From the NCBI RefSeq assembly GCF_900104655.1, contig NZ_FNWD01000002.1, positions 1,410,246 through 1,474,245 of the forward strand: 64,000 nucleotides of DNA. Reading direction: 5' to 3'. The notes under the pieces were generated by a model that had not been told where the DNA came from, did not search any database, and saw only the letters and a list, made by a program, of their open reading frames with translations. Position 1 is the stretch's first letter, and every line of letters begins with the position of its first letter. This document shows, piece after piece, positions 26,413-35,890 of the stretch. This DNA is from Millionella massiliensis. Its GTDB lineage: Bacteria > Bacteroidota > Bacteroidia > Bacteroidales > Rikenellaceae. Both the position numbers and the translations under genes were made by a program.

Positions 26413-29400
26413 ATGAAAGAGAACCTCAAGAACAGCCCTCCGCAAGGGGGGCTTTATTCGCCTGAATACGAACACGACGCCTGCGGCGTTGGTTTTGTCG
26501 TCCACCTGAAGGGCGACCGCAGCCACGAGATCATCGACTCGGGGCTGCGTGTGCTTGAACACATGAACCACCGCGGAGCCGAAGGTGCCGACAGCCGCGA
26601 CGGCGACGGTGCCGGCATCATGACCCAGATTCCGCACGAATTCATCCTGCTGCACGGTATTCCGGTACCCGAACGCGGCAAGTACGGCACCGGTCTGGTC
26701 TTTCTCTCGAAAGATCCCGCCCGGCAGCAGCGGCAACTCGAACTGATCCGCCGCGAGATCGCCCGCGAGGGGCTGACCCTGATGCACGTACGCGACATAC
26801 CCGTCGACTCGTCCATTCCCGGCCCCAACGCCGCCGCCACCGAACCGGCCATCCGCCAGCTCTTCGTGACCGGCGATCAGGGCGACCGGCTCGAACGCCG
26901 TCTCTACCTCATCCGCAAACGGATCGAACGCGAAGCTACCGACGGCCTCTACATCGTGAGCCTCTCGACCCGTCGAATCGTGTACAAGGGGATGCTCACC
27001 TCGCTCCAGCTGCGCGACTACTTCCCCGACCTGCGCGACCCGTACTACACCAGCGCCATCGCACTGGTGCACTCGCGCTTCTCGACCAACACCTTCCCGC
27101 GCTGGGACCTCGCCCAACCCTTCCGGATGCTGGGCCACAACGGCGAGATCAACACCATCGGCGGCAACCGCAGCTGGATGCAGGCCCGCGAACCGCTGCT
27201 GCACTCCGAGCTGCTCGGTCCGACCACCGACTTCGGCCCCATCATCCAGCCCAGCATGAGCGACAGCGCCTCGCTCGACAACGCCCTCGAATTTTTCGTC
27301 CAGGCCGGCATGTCGCTGCCCCACGCGCTAGCCATGATGGTTCCCGAAAGTTTCAACGCCAAGAACGCCATCTCGCGCGAGCTGAAAGGCTTTTACGACT
27401 ACCACAGCATCTTCATGGAGCCGTGGGACGGTCCCGCGACCATCCTCTTCTCGGACGGCCGTTACATCGGCGGGATGCTCGACCGCAACGGCCTGCGCCC
27501 GGCACGCTACCTCATCACGGACAACGACATCATGGTCGTAGCCTCCGAGACCGGCGTGCTGGAGGTCGACCCGGCCCGGATTCGCGAACGGGGCCGCTTC
27601 CGTCCCGGCAAGATGCTGCTCGTGGACACGCAGGAGGGGACGCTGCGTTACGACGCACAGGTCAAGGCAGCCCTGGCCGCCGAGCATCCCTATGCCGACT
27701 GGATCGAGCGGCAGCGCGTCACGCTGGGCGAGATCCGCTCCGGACGCCGCGTCTCGCACACCGTCGACGAGTACGACCGCATGCTACGTGCCTTCGGCTA
27801 CACGGCCGAAGACATCGACCGGGTGATTCTGCCAATGACCGAACGAAGCAGCGAACCGATCGGCTCAATGGGTAATGACACCCCGCCGGCCGTGCTCTCC
27901 GAAAAACCCCACCGGCTCTTCGACTACTTCCGTCAGAAGTTCGCGCAGGTCACCAACCCGCCCATCGATCCGCTGCGCGAGGAGCTGGTCATGTCGCTCA
28001 CCGGCTACATCGGCGCCATCCGCAGCGACCTGCTCACCCCGAAAGAAGAGCACTGCAAAGTGGTGCGACTCTTCAACCCGCTCATCACCAACCGTGAGCT
28101 GGACATCCTCCAGCACCTCGAATACAAAGGGTTCTACACCACCCGCCTGTCGATGCTCTTCCCGGCCCGAAGCGGTGCCGAAGGGCTGGCCGAGGCGCTC
28201 GACCGGCTGTGCACCGAAGCTGAACGGGCCGTCGACGAAGGCAAAAACTACATCATCCTCAGCGACCGGGGCGTCTCGGCCGACCAGGCTCCCGTCCCCT
28301 CGCTGCTGGCCCTTTCGGCCATCCACCACCACCTGATCCGCCGCGGGAAACGGGCCCAGACCGCCCTGATCGTCGAGTCGGCCGAGCCGCGCGAGGTGAT
28401 GCACATCGCCCTGCTGATCGGTTTCGGCGCCAGCGCCGTCTGCCCCTACCTGGCCTTCGCCGTACTGGACCGTCTGGTGAGCGACAAACGGGTCCAACTC
28501 GACTACGACACCGCCGAAGCCCACTACATCCGGGCCATCGACAAAGGGCTGCTCAAGATTATCTCCAAAGCCGGCATCTCCACCCTCCGCAGCTACCGCG
28601 GTGCGCGGATGTTCGAAAGCATCGGCCTCTCGGCCGGGCTGCTCGAACGCTACTTCGACGGCATGCCCTCGCCCGTGGGCGGCATCTCGCTGGCCGACCT
28701 GGCCACCGCCACCCTGCGGGCACATGCCGACGGGTTCGGCCACGCTGCCACGACGGAGGGGAACCTGCCCGACGAAGGGTTCTACCTCTACCGCAAGGGG
28801 GGCGAACAGCACGCCTGGACTCCGAAGATGATCGCCGCACTGCGTCAGGCCGCCTCGACCGGTTCGGCCGAAAAGTACGAACAGTTCGCCGCACTGGCCG
28901 ACAGCCCCGACCATCCGATCTTCCTGCGCAACCTGCTCCGTTTCCGGCCGACGAACGCCGTCCCGCTCGAATCGGTCGAACCGGTCGGCGAGATCATGAA
29001 ACGGTTTGCCACGGGCGCCATGTCGTTCGGTTCGATCAGCCGTGAGGCCCACGAAGCCATTGCGCTGGCCATGAACCGCATCGGCGGACGCAGCAACACC
29101 GGCGAAGGGGGCGAAGAGCCCTCCCGCCTCCACTCCGAGGCCCGCAGCGCCATCAAACAGGTCGCCTCGGGACGCTTCGGAGTCACCGCCGAATATCTGG
29201 TGAATGCCGACGAGATTCAGATCAAGGTGGCCCAGGGAGCCAAACCGGGCGAGGGTGGACAGCTGCCCGGCTACAAGGTCGACGAGATGGTGGCCCGCAC
29301 GCGCCACTCGCTGCCCGGCATCACGCTGATCTCGCCGCCCCCGCACCACGACATCTACTCGATCGAAGACCTGGCCCAGCTGATTTTCGACCTGAAGAAC

Positions 29401-30912
29401 GTCAATCCGACGGCACGCGTCAGCGTCAAACTGGTGGCCGAGCTGGGTATCGGAACCGTAGCGGCTGGCGTGGCGAAGGCCAAAGCCGACATGATCGTCG
29501 TGAGCGGCGGCGACGGCGGGACCGGAGCCAGCCCCGTGAGCTCGATCCGTTATGCCGGGATGCCCTTCGAACTGGGGCTGGCCGAGGTGCAGCAGACCCT
29601 GATGCGCAACGGACTTCGCGGCACCGTCTCGCTGCAGGCCGACGGACAGCTCAAAACGGGTCGTGACGTGCTGGTTGCGGCCATGCTGGGGGCCGAGGAG
29701 TATGCCTTTTCGACGGCGCCACTGGTGGCGCTGGGCTGCGTGATGGACCGCAAATGCCACTCGAACTGCTGTCCGGTAGGGATCGCCACGCAGGATCCGG
29801 CCTGGCGGAGCAAGTTCCGCGGATCGGCCGACAACATCGTCCACTACTTCACCCTGCTGGCCGAAGATGTCCGCCGCCACCTGGCGGCTCTGGGCTTCAC
29901 CCGGCTGGAAGAGGTGATCGGCCGCAGCGACCTGCTGGAGCAGATCCCGGCTGGCGGTCTCGACCTCGAACGGCTGCTGTGGCGGGTCGACAAGGGCCCG
30001 GCACGCCAACTCTCCAGCGCACCGCGCACCGTACCGAATCCGCTCGACGACGAGATTCTGCGCCGCTCGGCACCGGCTCTTGACGGCTGCCACCCGGTCG
30101 AAATGTCGCTCCGCGTGGCCAACACGGACCGTTCTGTGGGGAGCCGCCTCTCGGGCGAAGTGGCCCGTCGCTACGGCGGCGGTGGCCTCCAGCCCGGAAC
30201 AATCACCGTCAACCTCACGGGATCGGCCGGTCAGAGCCTCGGCGCGTTTCTGACGCGGGGCATCACGCTGAACCTCGAGGGCGACGCCAACGACTACCTC
30301 GGCAAGGGCCTCTCGGGCGGCCGCATCGTGGTGCGTCCCTCCACCGAGTCGCACTTCCTGCCGCAGGAGAACACCATCGCGGGCAACACGCTGCTCTACG
30401 GAGCCACCTCGGGCGAGGTCTTCATCGGCGGCCGCGCGGGCGAACGTTTCGCCGTGCGGAACAGCGGTGCAACAGCCGTCGTCGAGGGGGTCGGCGACCA
30501 CGGATGCGAATACATGACCGGCGGCCGCGTAGTCGTTCTGGGCCCCGTCGGACGCAACTTCGCGGCGGGCATGAGCGGCGGTATCGCCTATGTCTGGAAT
30601 CCGGCGGGCGACTTCGACTTCTACTGCAACATGGAGATGATCGAAATCACGATCCCGTCCGAAGCGGCCGAGCTGGCCGAGCTGCGCAGCCTCATCGCAG
30701 ACCACTGCCGACTGACCGGGAGCCCGCTGGCGGCACAACTGCTCGAGTCGTGGCCGGCCTCGGCACGGCAATTCGTGAAGGTGACGCCCATCGAGTACAA
30801 ACGCTTTCTGGCCGAAACAGCCGCAACGACCGAAGCTGCTGCAACGACCGACACGACCCCAGTGACCGCAGCGATTGCAACAACCGCTACGGCCGGTACC
30901 GAAACCCGATAA
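26413..30912 (+). CDS. gltB: Glutamate synthase, large (alpha) subunit
   Basis: Converts glutamine and 2-oxoglutarate to two glutamate. The 1499-residue product has a 23-residue propeptide ending before Cys24 in YEHDACGVGF, the glutaminase nucleophile; the FMN/synthase domain has GEGGEEPSRLHSEARSAIKQ and VVSGGDGGTGASPVSS, the 3Fe-4S cysteines lie in CVMDRKCHSNCCPVG, and the GXGXG beta-helix closes the protein. The last 35 residues are an unusual Thr/Ala-rich tail. It follows the glutamine synthetase by 12 bp. No gltD small subunit is adjacent; the next item is a terminator. Confidence 0.97.
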   Translation: MKENLKNSPPQGGLYSPEYEHDACGVGFVVHLKGDRSHEIIDSGLRVLEHMNHRGAEGADSRDGDGAGIMTQIPHEFILLHGIPVPERGKYGTGLVFLSKDPARQQRQLELIRREIAREGLTLMHVRDIPVDSSIPGPNAAATEPAIRQLFVTGDQGDRLERRLYLIRKRIEREATDGLYIVSLSTRRIVYKGMLTSLQLRDYFPDLRDPYYTSAIALVHSRFSTNTFPRWDLAQPFRMLGHNGEINTIGGNRSWMQAREPLLHSELLGPTTDFGPIIQPSMSDSASLDNALEFFVQAGMSLPHALAMMVPESFNAKNAISRELKGFYDYHSIFMEPWDGPATILFSDGRYIGGMLDRNGLRPARYLITDNDIMVVASETGVLEVDPARIRERGRFRPGKMLLVDTQEGTLRYDAQVKAALAAEHPYADWIERQRVTLGEIRSGRRVSHTVDEYDRMLRAFGYTAEDIDRVILPMTERSSEPIGSMGNDTPPAVLSEKPHRLFDYFRQKFAQVTNPPIDPLREELVMSLTGYIGAIRSDLLTPKEEHCKVVRLFNPLITNRELDILQHLEYKGFYTTRLSMLFPARSGAEGLAEALDRLCTEAERAVDEGKNYIILSDRGVSADQAPVPSLLALSAIHHHLIRRGKRAQTALIVESAEPREVMHIALLIGFGASAVCPYLAFAVLDRLVSDKRVQLDYDTAEAHYIRAIDKGLLKIISKAGISTLRSYRGARMFESIGLSAGLLERYFDGMPSPVGGISLADLATATLRAHADGFGHAATTEGNLPDEGFYLYRKGGEQHAWTPKMIAALRQAASTGSAEKYEQFAALADSPDHPIFLRNLLRFRPTNAVPLESVEPVGEIMKRFATGAMSFGSISREAHEAIALAMNRIGGRSNTGEGGEEPSRLHSEARSAIKQVASGRFGVTAEYLVNADEIQIKVAQGAKPGEGGQLPGYKVDEMVARTRHSLPGITLISPPPHHDIYSIEDLAQLIFDLKNVNPTARVSVKLVAELGIGTVAAGVAKAKADMIVVSGGDGGTGASPVSSIRYAGMPFELGLAEVQQTLMRNGLRGTVSLQADGQLKTGRDVLVAAMLGAEEYAFSTAPLVALGCVMDRKCHSNCCPVGIATQDPAWRSKFRGSADNIVHYFTLLAEDVRRHLAALGFTRLEEVIGRSDLLEQIPAGGLDLERLLWRVDKGPARQLSSAPRTVPNPLDDEILRRSAPALDGCHPVEMSLRVANTDRSVGSRLSGEVARRYGGGGLQPGTITVNLTGSAGQSLGAFLTRGITLNLEGDANDYLGKGLSGGRIVVRPSTESHFLPQENTIAGNTLLYGATSGEVFIGGRAGERFAVRNSGATAVVEGVGDHGCEYMTGGRVVVLGPVGRNFAAGMSGGIAYVWNPAGDFDFYCNMEMIEITIPSEAAELAELRSLIADHCRLTGSPLAAQLLESWPASARQFVKVTPIEYKRFLAETAATTEAAATTDTTPVTAAIATTATAGTETR

Positions 30913-30977
30913 TCACCCGTTCCCGCAGTTCCGTAGTTTTTCATCATCAGCGCTGCGGGGCCTGGTGCACATTCCAT

Positions 30978-31029
30978 GCAGGAGAGCCCGGAAAACCGAT
31001 TGGTTTTCCGGGCTCTCCTGCTATTTTTC
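30978..31029 (+). terminator. gltB terminator
   Basis: GCAGGAGAGCCCGGAAAACC at 30978-30997 pairs perfectly with its complement at 31002-31021 and is followed by TATTTTT. Confidence 0.9.
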
Positions 31030-31194
31030 GTTTCTGTACCCCAACGGCTAAACCGTCTTTCAAAGGAGTGGACACCGGTTGAAGATTTCGGAGACGAAAA
31101 GCCCGCCAAAGCCCCCATATTCCCTCCACAAAAAGATCATTTTTCACCACACATTAGCACTTTCCCCTCCGTCGAAATTTCGTGTTTGCGCTGA

Positions 31195-31243
31195 CACAAA
31201 AAAGAGCTGAGGCGGTGTCGTTGAACAACGACACCGCCTCAGC
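31195..31243 (-). terminator. trpS terminator
   Basis: GCTGAGGCGGTGTCGTTG at 31206-31223 and its exact complement at 31226-31243 with a 2 nt loop; on the minus strand it is followed by a run of T. Confidence 0.9.
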
Positions 31244-31295
31244 ATAACTTTTGCGACCGTCGTCCCCCGAAGAGGTCACGGCCAGAGATTCCGGT

Positions 31296-32285
31296 TTAGA
31301 AGCGTTTGATCCCCATGATCTCACGCACTTCGGCCACCGTTTTGGCTGCGCTGGCCTGCGCTTTCTCGGCACCCATGCGGGCCACCCGCGAAAGGTAAGC
31401 CTCGTCGGCCTGAATCTCGAAGATACGCTCACGGATCGGAGCCACCGTGGCGATAATGTCTTCGGCAAGCTGCTTTTTGAGGTCGCCGTAACGGATCGAG
31501 CAATCGGCGTATTTATCGCGGAAATACTGCACGGTGTCAGGAGCCGAAACGATCTCCAGCAGGGTGAAGATGTTGCGGATCACTTCGGGCATTTCGGAGT
31601 TGGGCACCGTCGGGCCGCTGTCCGTAACGGCTTTCATCACCTTCTTCCGGATATCCTTGTCGCTGTCGATCAGGAAAATACCGTTTCCTTCGCTCTTACC
31701 CATCTTGCCGCTGCCGTCCAGACCGGGCACCTTCACCAGGTCGGCGCCGAAGTTGTAGGGTTCGGGTTCGGGGAAGTAATCGACACCATATTTGGTATTG
31801 AATCGACGGGCGAATTTACGGGTCATTTCGAGGTGCTGCTCCTGGTCCTTGCCCACGGGCACCTTGTTGGCCTTGTGGATCAGGATGTCGGCTGCCATCA
31901 GGGTCGGATAGGTGAGCAGGCCGGCATTGACGTTGTCGGAGTGTTTACGCATCTTCTCCTTGAACGATGCGGTGCGTTCCAGTTCGCCCACGTAGGCGTG
32001 CATGTTGAGCAACAGGTAGAGTTCGGCCACCTGCGGCTGGTCGCTCTGGATGAAGATGGCCGACTTTTCGGGGTCGAGCCCGGCGGCCAGGTATTCGGCC
32101 AGAATGTCACGCACGTTACCGTGCAGAGCCGTGGGATCGGGGTGCGTGGTGAGGGAGTGGTAATCGGCAATGAAGAAGAAACAATTCGCCGCATCCTGCA
32201 TTTTGATAAAGTTGCGCAGGGCACCGAAGTAGTTTCCCAGGTGAAGGTTGCCGGTCGAGCGGATACCGCTGACTACTGTTTCCAT
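31296..32285 (-). CDS. trpS: Tryptophan-tRNA ligase
   Basis: Class I aminoacyl-tRNA synthetase charging tRNA-Trp. The 329-residue product starts METVVSGIRSTGNLHLGNYFGAL, with the HIGH-equivalent GNLHLGNY, a KMSKS-equivalent GKMGKSEGN, and the LMAADILIHKANKVPVGKDQEQHLE block. The frame opens at 32459, but the ATG at 32285 gives the usual family start. Monocistronic, with a long region upstream and its own terminator. Confidence 0.97.
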   Translation of the reverse strand: METVVSGIRSTGNLHLGNYFGALRNFIKMQDAANCFFFIADYHSLTTHPDPTALHGNVRDILAEYLAAGLDPEKSAIFIQSDQPQVAELYLLLNMHAYVGELERTASFKEKMRKHSDNVNAGLLTYPTLMAADILIHKANKVPVGKDQEQHLEMTRKFARRFNTKYGVDYFPEPEPYNFGADLVKVPGLDGSGKMGKSEGNGIFLIDSDKDIRKKVMKAVTDSGPTVPNSEMPEVIRNIFTLLEIVSAPDTVQYFRDKYADCSIRYGDLKKQLAEDIIATVAPIRERIFEIQADEAYLSRVARMGAEKAQASAAKTVAEVREIMGIKRF

Positions 32286-32696
32286 AGTATCGTATCGGTT
32301 TTGTTTCCAAGAATCGGCATCGATCGGAATCACCGAAAGCCTCCCGCCTCGCAACACCGCACACAAAAAGCGCAGCTGTGAATCCACACGGTCCGTTCCC
32401 CTCATGGGTTTCCGAACCACCCGGAAGGAGATTCCTCGGCATTTCCGATTGGCCGCCACAAAAATAATGAAAATCCCCGCTTTTGCATCGGCGTCCGACC
32501 ATGAAATCCCGCTCCGGAGAGGCTTTATCTATCTACGGACCCTTGACAGCTGCAACGACACAAGCGTTCACCGGTTGTCACGGCAACAGCAGGGTGTCAT
32601 CCCCTGCCCACGAGCAGACTGCCGACAACCCCGCCCGAACAGCACAACTGAAAAAAGAACACTCCGCCCCCGTTCTGTTCCACACCGGGTGTGCGG
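32286..32696. other. Intergenic interval between trpS and the pgpH gene
   Basis: About 410 bp. TATTTTTG on the minus strand at 32466-32459 fits the -7 consensus and would give a trpS leader of about 165 nt; no T-box-like or other RNA element was recognised in it. The stretch 32520-32696 shows nothing I can name. Confidence 0.4.
32459..32466 (-). promoter_or_regulatory. Possible -7 box of trpS
   Basis: Minus strand TATTTTTG, full match to TAnnTTTG but without a clear -33 element. Confidence 0.35.
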
Positions 32697-34664
32697 TCAG
32701 GCCGTTGCTGGATAGGAGACGCGGCTGTGGTAGATGTTGTTGAGCTTGGTTTTGAAGAGTTCCTTGATGCGGGTCACCTCGGCAAAGGAGAGCTCGGCAT
32801 TGCTGAACTGGTGTTCGGCGATCTGCCGATCGACGATCTTTTCGACCAGCGCGTCGATCGAGTCACGACTGTAACTGCCCAGCGATCGCGAGGCCGCCTC
32901 GATCGAGTCGGCCATCATACAGATGGCCACTTCGCGACGAACCGGTTTCGGACCGGGATAGACGAACTCTTCGGGATGTTCGACCGTCCCGTACTTGGCC
33001 TTCTCTTCGGCATAGAAGTAGTAGATTTTCGACGTGCCGTGGTGGCCGGAGATAAACTCCTGGATGATGGGCGGCAGCTGATGTTTGCGGGCAAGCATGA
33101 TCCCCTCGGTAACGTGCGAGCGGACGATGGAGGCACTCTGCGACGGACTCAGCATCGAGTGGGGGTTGAAGTTGCCGTTCTGATTCTCGACGAAGTAGAA
33201 CGGATTTTCCATCTTCCCGATATCGTGATAGAGGGCGCCGGCACGCGCCAGCAGCGGATTGGCCCCGATCTCCTTGGCGGCGCTTTCGGCCAGCGAAGCC
33301 ACCTGTACGGAGTGCTGGAAAGTTCCGGGGGCCTTTTCGGCCAACTGCAAAAGCAGCGGTTGGTTGGTATCGGATAGTTCGAGCAGGGTGATGTCCGAGA
33401 CGAAGCCGAAGAGCCGCTCGAAAATGTAGACCAGTTGATAGAAGGCCAGCATCAGGAAGGCGCTCATCAGGAACCACAGGACGCTGAGGTAATTACCCTG
33501 CAGTGAGCCCTGCGACATCCACATGAATGCGATGTAGACGACCGCTTCGGCCAGGAACACGGCCGCCACGGCCTTGAACACGCTGTGCCGCTGGTAGTAG
33601 TGCCGCACCACGAAGATACCGACCATTCCAGCCAGGAAGTTGACGGTGAAGAACTCGAAGCTGAAGCGAACGAAGAGCGACGCGATGAGCACGACGGTGA
33701 TGTTTCCGAAGATGGCGACCCTCGTATCGAAGAAAGCGAGCAACAGAATGGCCACCACCGGCAGCGGCACCAGATAGGGGCTGAGATAGGGTGTCCGTAC
33801 CACCAAGGCCATCAGAGCGGCCATCACGGTATAGAGCGCAAAAACAAACAGCAACTGCCGCCACCCGGTGAAGTGTTTTTGGGAGAAAATGGTAAAAAAG
33901 ACATAGCTCAGCGAAAGCAGAGCGAGCACCAGCAGCCATTTTCCGAGCATCAGCACGATGCCGCTGGTTCCGAGCCCCAGACGATCTTCGTACTCGCGCC
34001 GGTAGGAGGTCAGCAGGCTGGCCACGTGGCGGTCGATGACCTGTCCTTTCGAGACGATGACTTCGCCCGTGCGCACAATCCCGTCGGTACGCGAAAGGTG
34101 GGAGGCCAACTGTTCACGCAAACGGGTATTAAGCGAGGCGTCATAGCTCAACGAGGTGGTCAGGTATCGGGCGGCCTGCTCGGGGTCGATCCCCTGCGAA
34201 CGGAGAAAGTTCTGAAGGATGGAGGGGGTGAACAGGTCGGTGGAGTGACGCGTCATGAGGATATGGGCGCTGTCGATGCGTACCATGCGGTCGGCATAGG
34301 CGGCCCGATCGGCGTCGCTGACAATCCCTTTGGTGTAGATATACCGGAAGACGTCGAGGATATACTTACGCCGCTCTTCGGGTATCGAGGGATTCTCGGC
34401 CAGGTCCTTTTCGAGCGTGCGAAGCTGCGTTTTCGCCACCATCGTATCGAGCCGGAAGACGGGCTGGAACCCCTCCTGCAGGGCCTCCATCTCCGAGACG
34501 TACTGTTCGGCGCTTTTGTAGATCGGTATATCGAACGGTGCGACGAGTGTCTCGTCCTCCCACACCTCGCCGGGGGCGAAGTTCAGGTTGACGGCGGCAC
34601 GACGCGGCATCAGCAGCGTGATGAACAGCGACAGGAGGATCAGCAGTGAGATTTTTCGTATCAT
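32697..34664 (-). CDS. 7TM-HD family phosphodiesterase (PgpH type)
   Basis: A 655-residue membrane HD-domain protein of the PgpH class, which hydrolyses cyclic di-AMP in other phyla. An N-terminal helix (ISLLILLSLFITLLMP), a periplasmic 7TMR-HDED domain (about 25-260), seven helices (about 265-440) and a cytosolic HD domain with ARAGALYHDIGKMENPFYF, HSMLSPSQSASIVRSHV and EFISGHHGTSKIYYFY. All expected His/Asp ligands are visible. The start overlaps the end of the yitT-like gene by 4 bp, so the two are co-translated. c-di-AMP specificity is inferred from family. Confidence 0.92.
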   Translation of the reverse strand: MIRKISLLILLSLFITLLMPRRAAVNLNFAPGEVWEDETLVAPFDIPIYKSAEQYVSEMEALQEGFQPVFRLDTMVAKTQLRTLEKDLAENPSIPEERRKYILDVFRYIYTKGIVSDADRAAYADRMVRIDSAHILMTRHSTDLFTPSILQNFLRSQGIDPEQAARYLTTSLSYDASLNTRLREQLASHLSRTDGIVRTGEVIVSKGQVIDRHVASLLTSYRREYEDRLGLGTSGIVLMLGKWLLVLALLSLSYVFFTIFSQKHFTGWRQLLFVFALYTVMAALMALVVRTPYLSPYLVPLPVVAILLLAFFDTRVAIFGNITVVLIASLFVRFSFEFFTVNFLAGMVGIFVVRHYYQRHSVFKAVAAVFLAEAVVYIAFMWMSQGSLQGNYLSVLWFLMSAFLMLAFYQLVYIFERLFGFVSDITLLELSDTNQPLLLQLAEKAPGTFQHSVQVASLAESAAKEIGANPLLARAGALYHDIGKMENPFYFVENQNGNFNPHSMLSPSQSASIVRSHVTEGIMLARKHQLPPIIQEFISGHHGTSKIYYFYAEEKAKYGTVEHPEEFVYPGPKPVRREVAICMMADSIEAASRSLGSYSRDSIDALVEKIVDRQIAEHQFSNAELSFAEVTRIKELFKTKLNNIYHSRVSYPATA

Positions 34665-35545
34665 GGTTTTTCAAAGGTTTTGAACCCCTCGCCGAGGGTC
34701 TCGTGGGCATCGACCACAATCATGAAGGCCAACGGATCGATCTCGCGGATGCGGTCACGCATGAGCGACACTTCGCGCCGCGAAACCACCACGAAGATCA
34801 TCTCCTTGTCGGCCCCGGTATACATGCCGCTGGCCTTGATATAGGTACCGCCGCGGTCGAGTCCGCTCAGGATGTAATCGCGAATATCGGCATGCTTGTC
34901 CGAGAGGATGAAGAGCAGTTTGTCGCCCGAGCCGCCGTCGACGATGTAGTCGATCAGTCGCGACGAGACGAAGATCGTCACCAGCGAGTAGAGGGGTAGT
35001 TTCCAGTCACCCAGCACCACCAGACCGAAGATCACCACCGCCGAATCGACATAGAGCACCGACCGGCTGATGGGCAGGTGCAGGTAGCGCGAGACGATCA
35101 TCGCCACGATATCTGTACCGCCCGACGTGGCGTGGGTCTTCATGATCAGCCCGATGCCGGCCCCCATCAGGATACCGCCGAAGATGCAGCTCAGCAGCAC
35201 GTCGCCCGAAAGGTCGATCTTACCGCCGAGCATCGTGGCCGGGTCCGACCCGATCAGGTAGGTCATCGAGTCCATGAAAAGGGGCGTAAGCAGGGCCGCC
35301 ACGATCGTTTTGGAGCCGAACTTGGCACCGAACAGCCGAAACGCGATGAGCAGCAGCGGAATATCCATCGACAGGCCGTAGGTCCCGACCTGAATCGCCG
35401 GGAACAGGTAGTTCAGCACCACCCCCAAGCCGTAGACCCCGCCGGGGACGATGCGGTACGGAGTGATGAAGAGCACGAAAGCGGTGGCCAGCAGCGCGGC
35501 GCCGACCACCACGAACAACCATTGTCGAATCAACTGTCTGTTCAT
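34661..35545 (-). CDS. YitT family membrane protein
   Basis: A 294-residue protein with an N-terminal YitT/DUF161 membrane domain of about five helices (WLFVVVGAALLATAFVLFI, GGVYGLGVVLNYLF, GAGIGLIMKTHATSGGTDIVAMI) and a C-terminal soluble DUF2179 domain (GGTYIKASGMYTGADKEMIFVVVSRREV). Function of the family is unknown, possibly transport. It is translationally coupled to the downstream pgpH-type gene (4 bp overlap). Confidence 0.92.
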   Translation of the reverse strand: MNRQLIRQWLFVVVGAALLATAFVLFITPYRIVPGGVYGLGVVLNYLFPAIQVGTYGLSMDIPLLLIAFRLFGAKFGSKTIVAALLTPLFMDSMTYLIGSDPATMLGGKIDLSGDVLLSCIFGGILMGAGIGLIMKTHATSGGTDIVAMIVSRYLHLPISRSVLYVDSAVVIFGLVVLGDWKLPLYSLVTIFVSSRLIDYIVDGGSGDKLLFILSDKHADIRDYILSGLDRGGTYIKASGMYTGADKEMIFVVVSRREVSLMRDRIREIDPLAFMIVVDAHETLGEGFKTFEKP

Positions 35546-35877
35546 GGCTTAGCATTCATCGAATCAAGACAAAGTTAATAAAATCCGGGATTATTTGGCC
35601 GGTCTCCTGCCTCTACGGTCGACACCGCCGGCACAGTCGCCTTATCCGACACACCGACCGGCCTGTTTTCGTTCCTCTCCCGACGGACTCTCCTGCGTTT
35701 GCTTATCGAACCGCCAGGCTGTCACAGGACCAACCAGACTCCGCCAACCTACCGGACTAACGAAAGCATACCGAACTGCCGAACAGATGCCATCCTCCGC
35801 TCCGGCAAGCCGAAAGCAAAAATCCGTACCGACACGAAAAGAATCCGGAAATACGCACATTTAACCGCAGGATTTCC
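35546..35877. other. Intergenic interval upstream of the second leader
   Basis: About 330 bp between the yitT-type start and the -7 box at 35878. No gene, repeat or hairpin that I could support. Confidence 0.4.
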
Positions 35878-35885
35878 TACCTTTG
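35878..35885 (+). promoter_or_regulatory. -7 box of the PurF-type leader transcript
   Basis: TACCTTTG, a perfect -7 consensus, 5 bp before the leader ATG at 35891. The -33 position is not well matched. It places the leader ORF start within a few nucleotides of the transcript end. Confidence 0.6.
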
Positions 35886-35890
35886 CAGCG

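Larger units (their letters stand above)
30913..31295. other. Convergent intergenic interval with two terminators
   Basis: Separates gltB (+) from trpS (-). It contains a terminator for each gene and about 170 bp of sequence with nothing recognisable between them. Confidence 0.6.
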
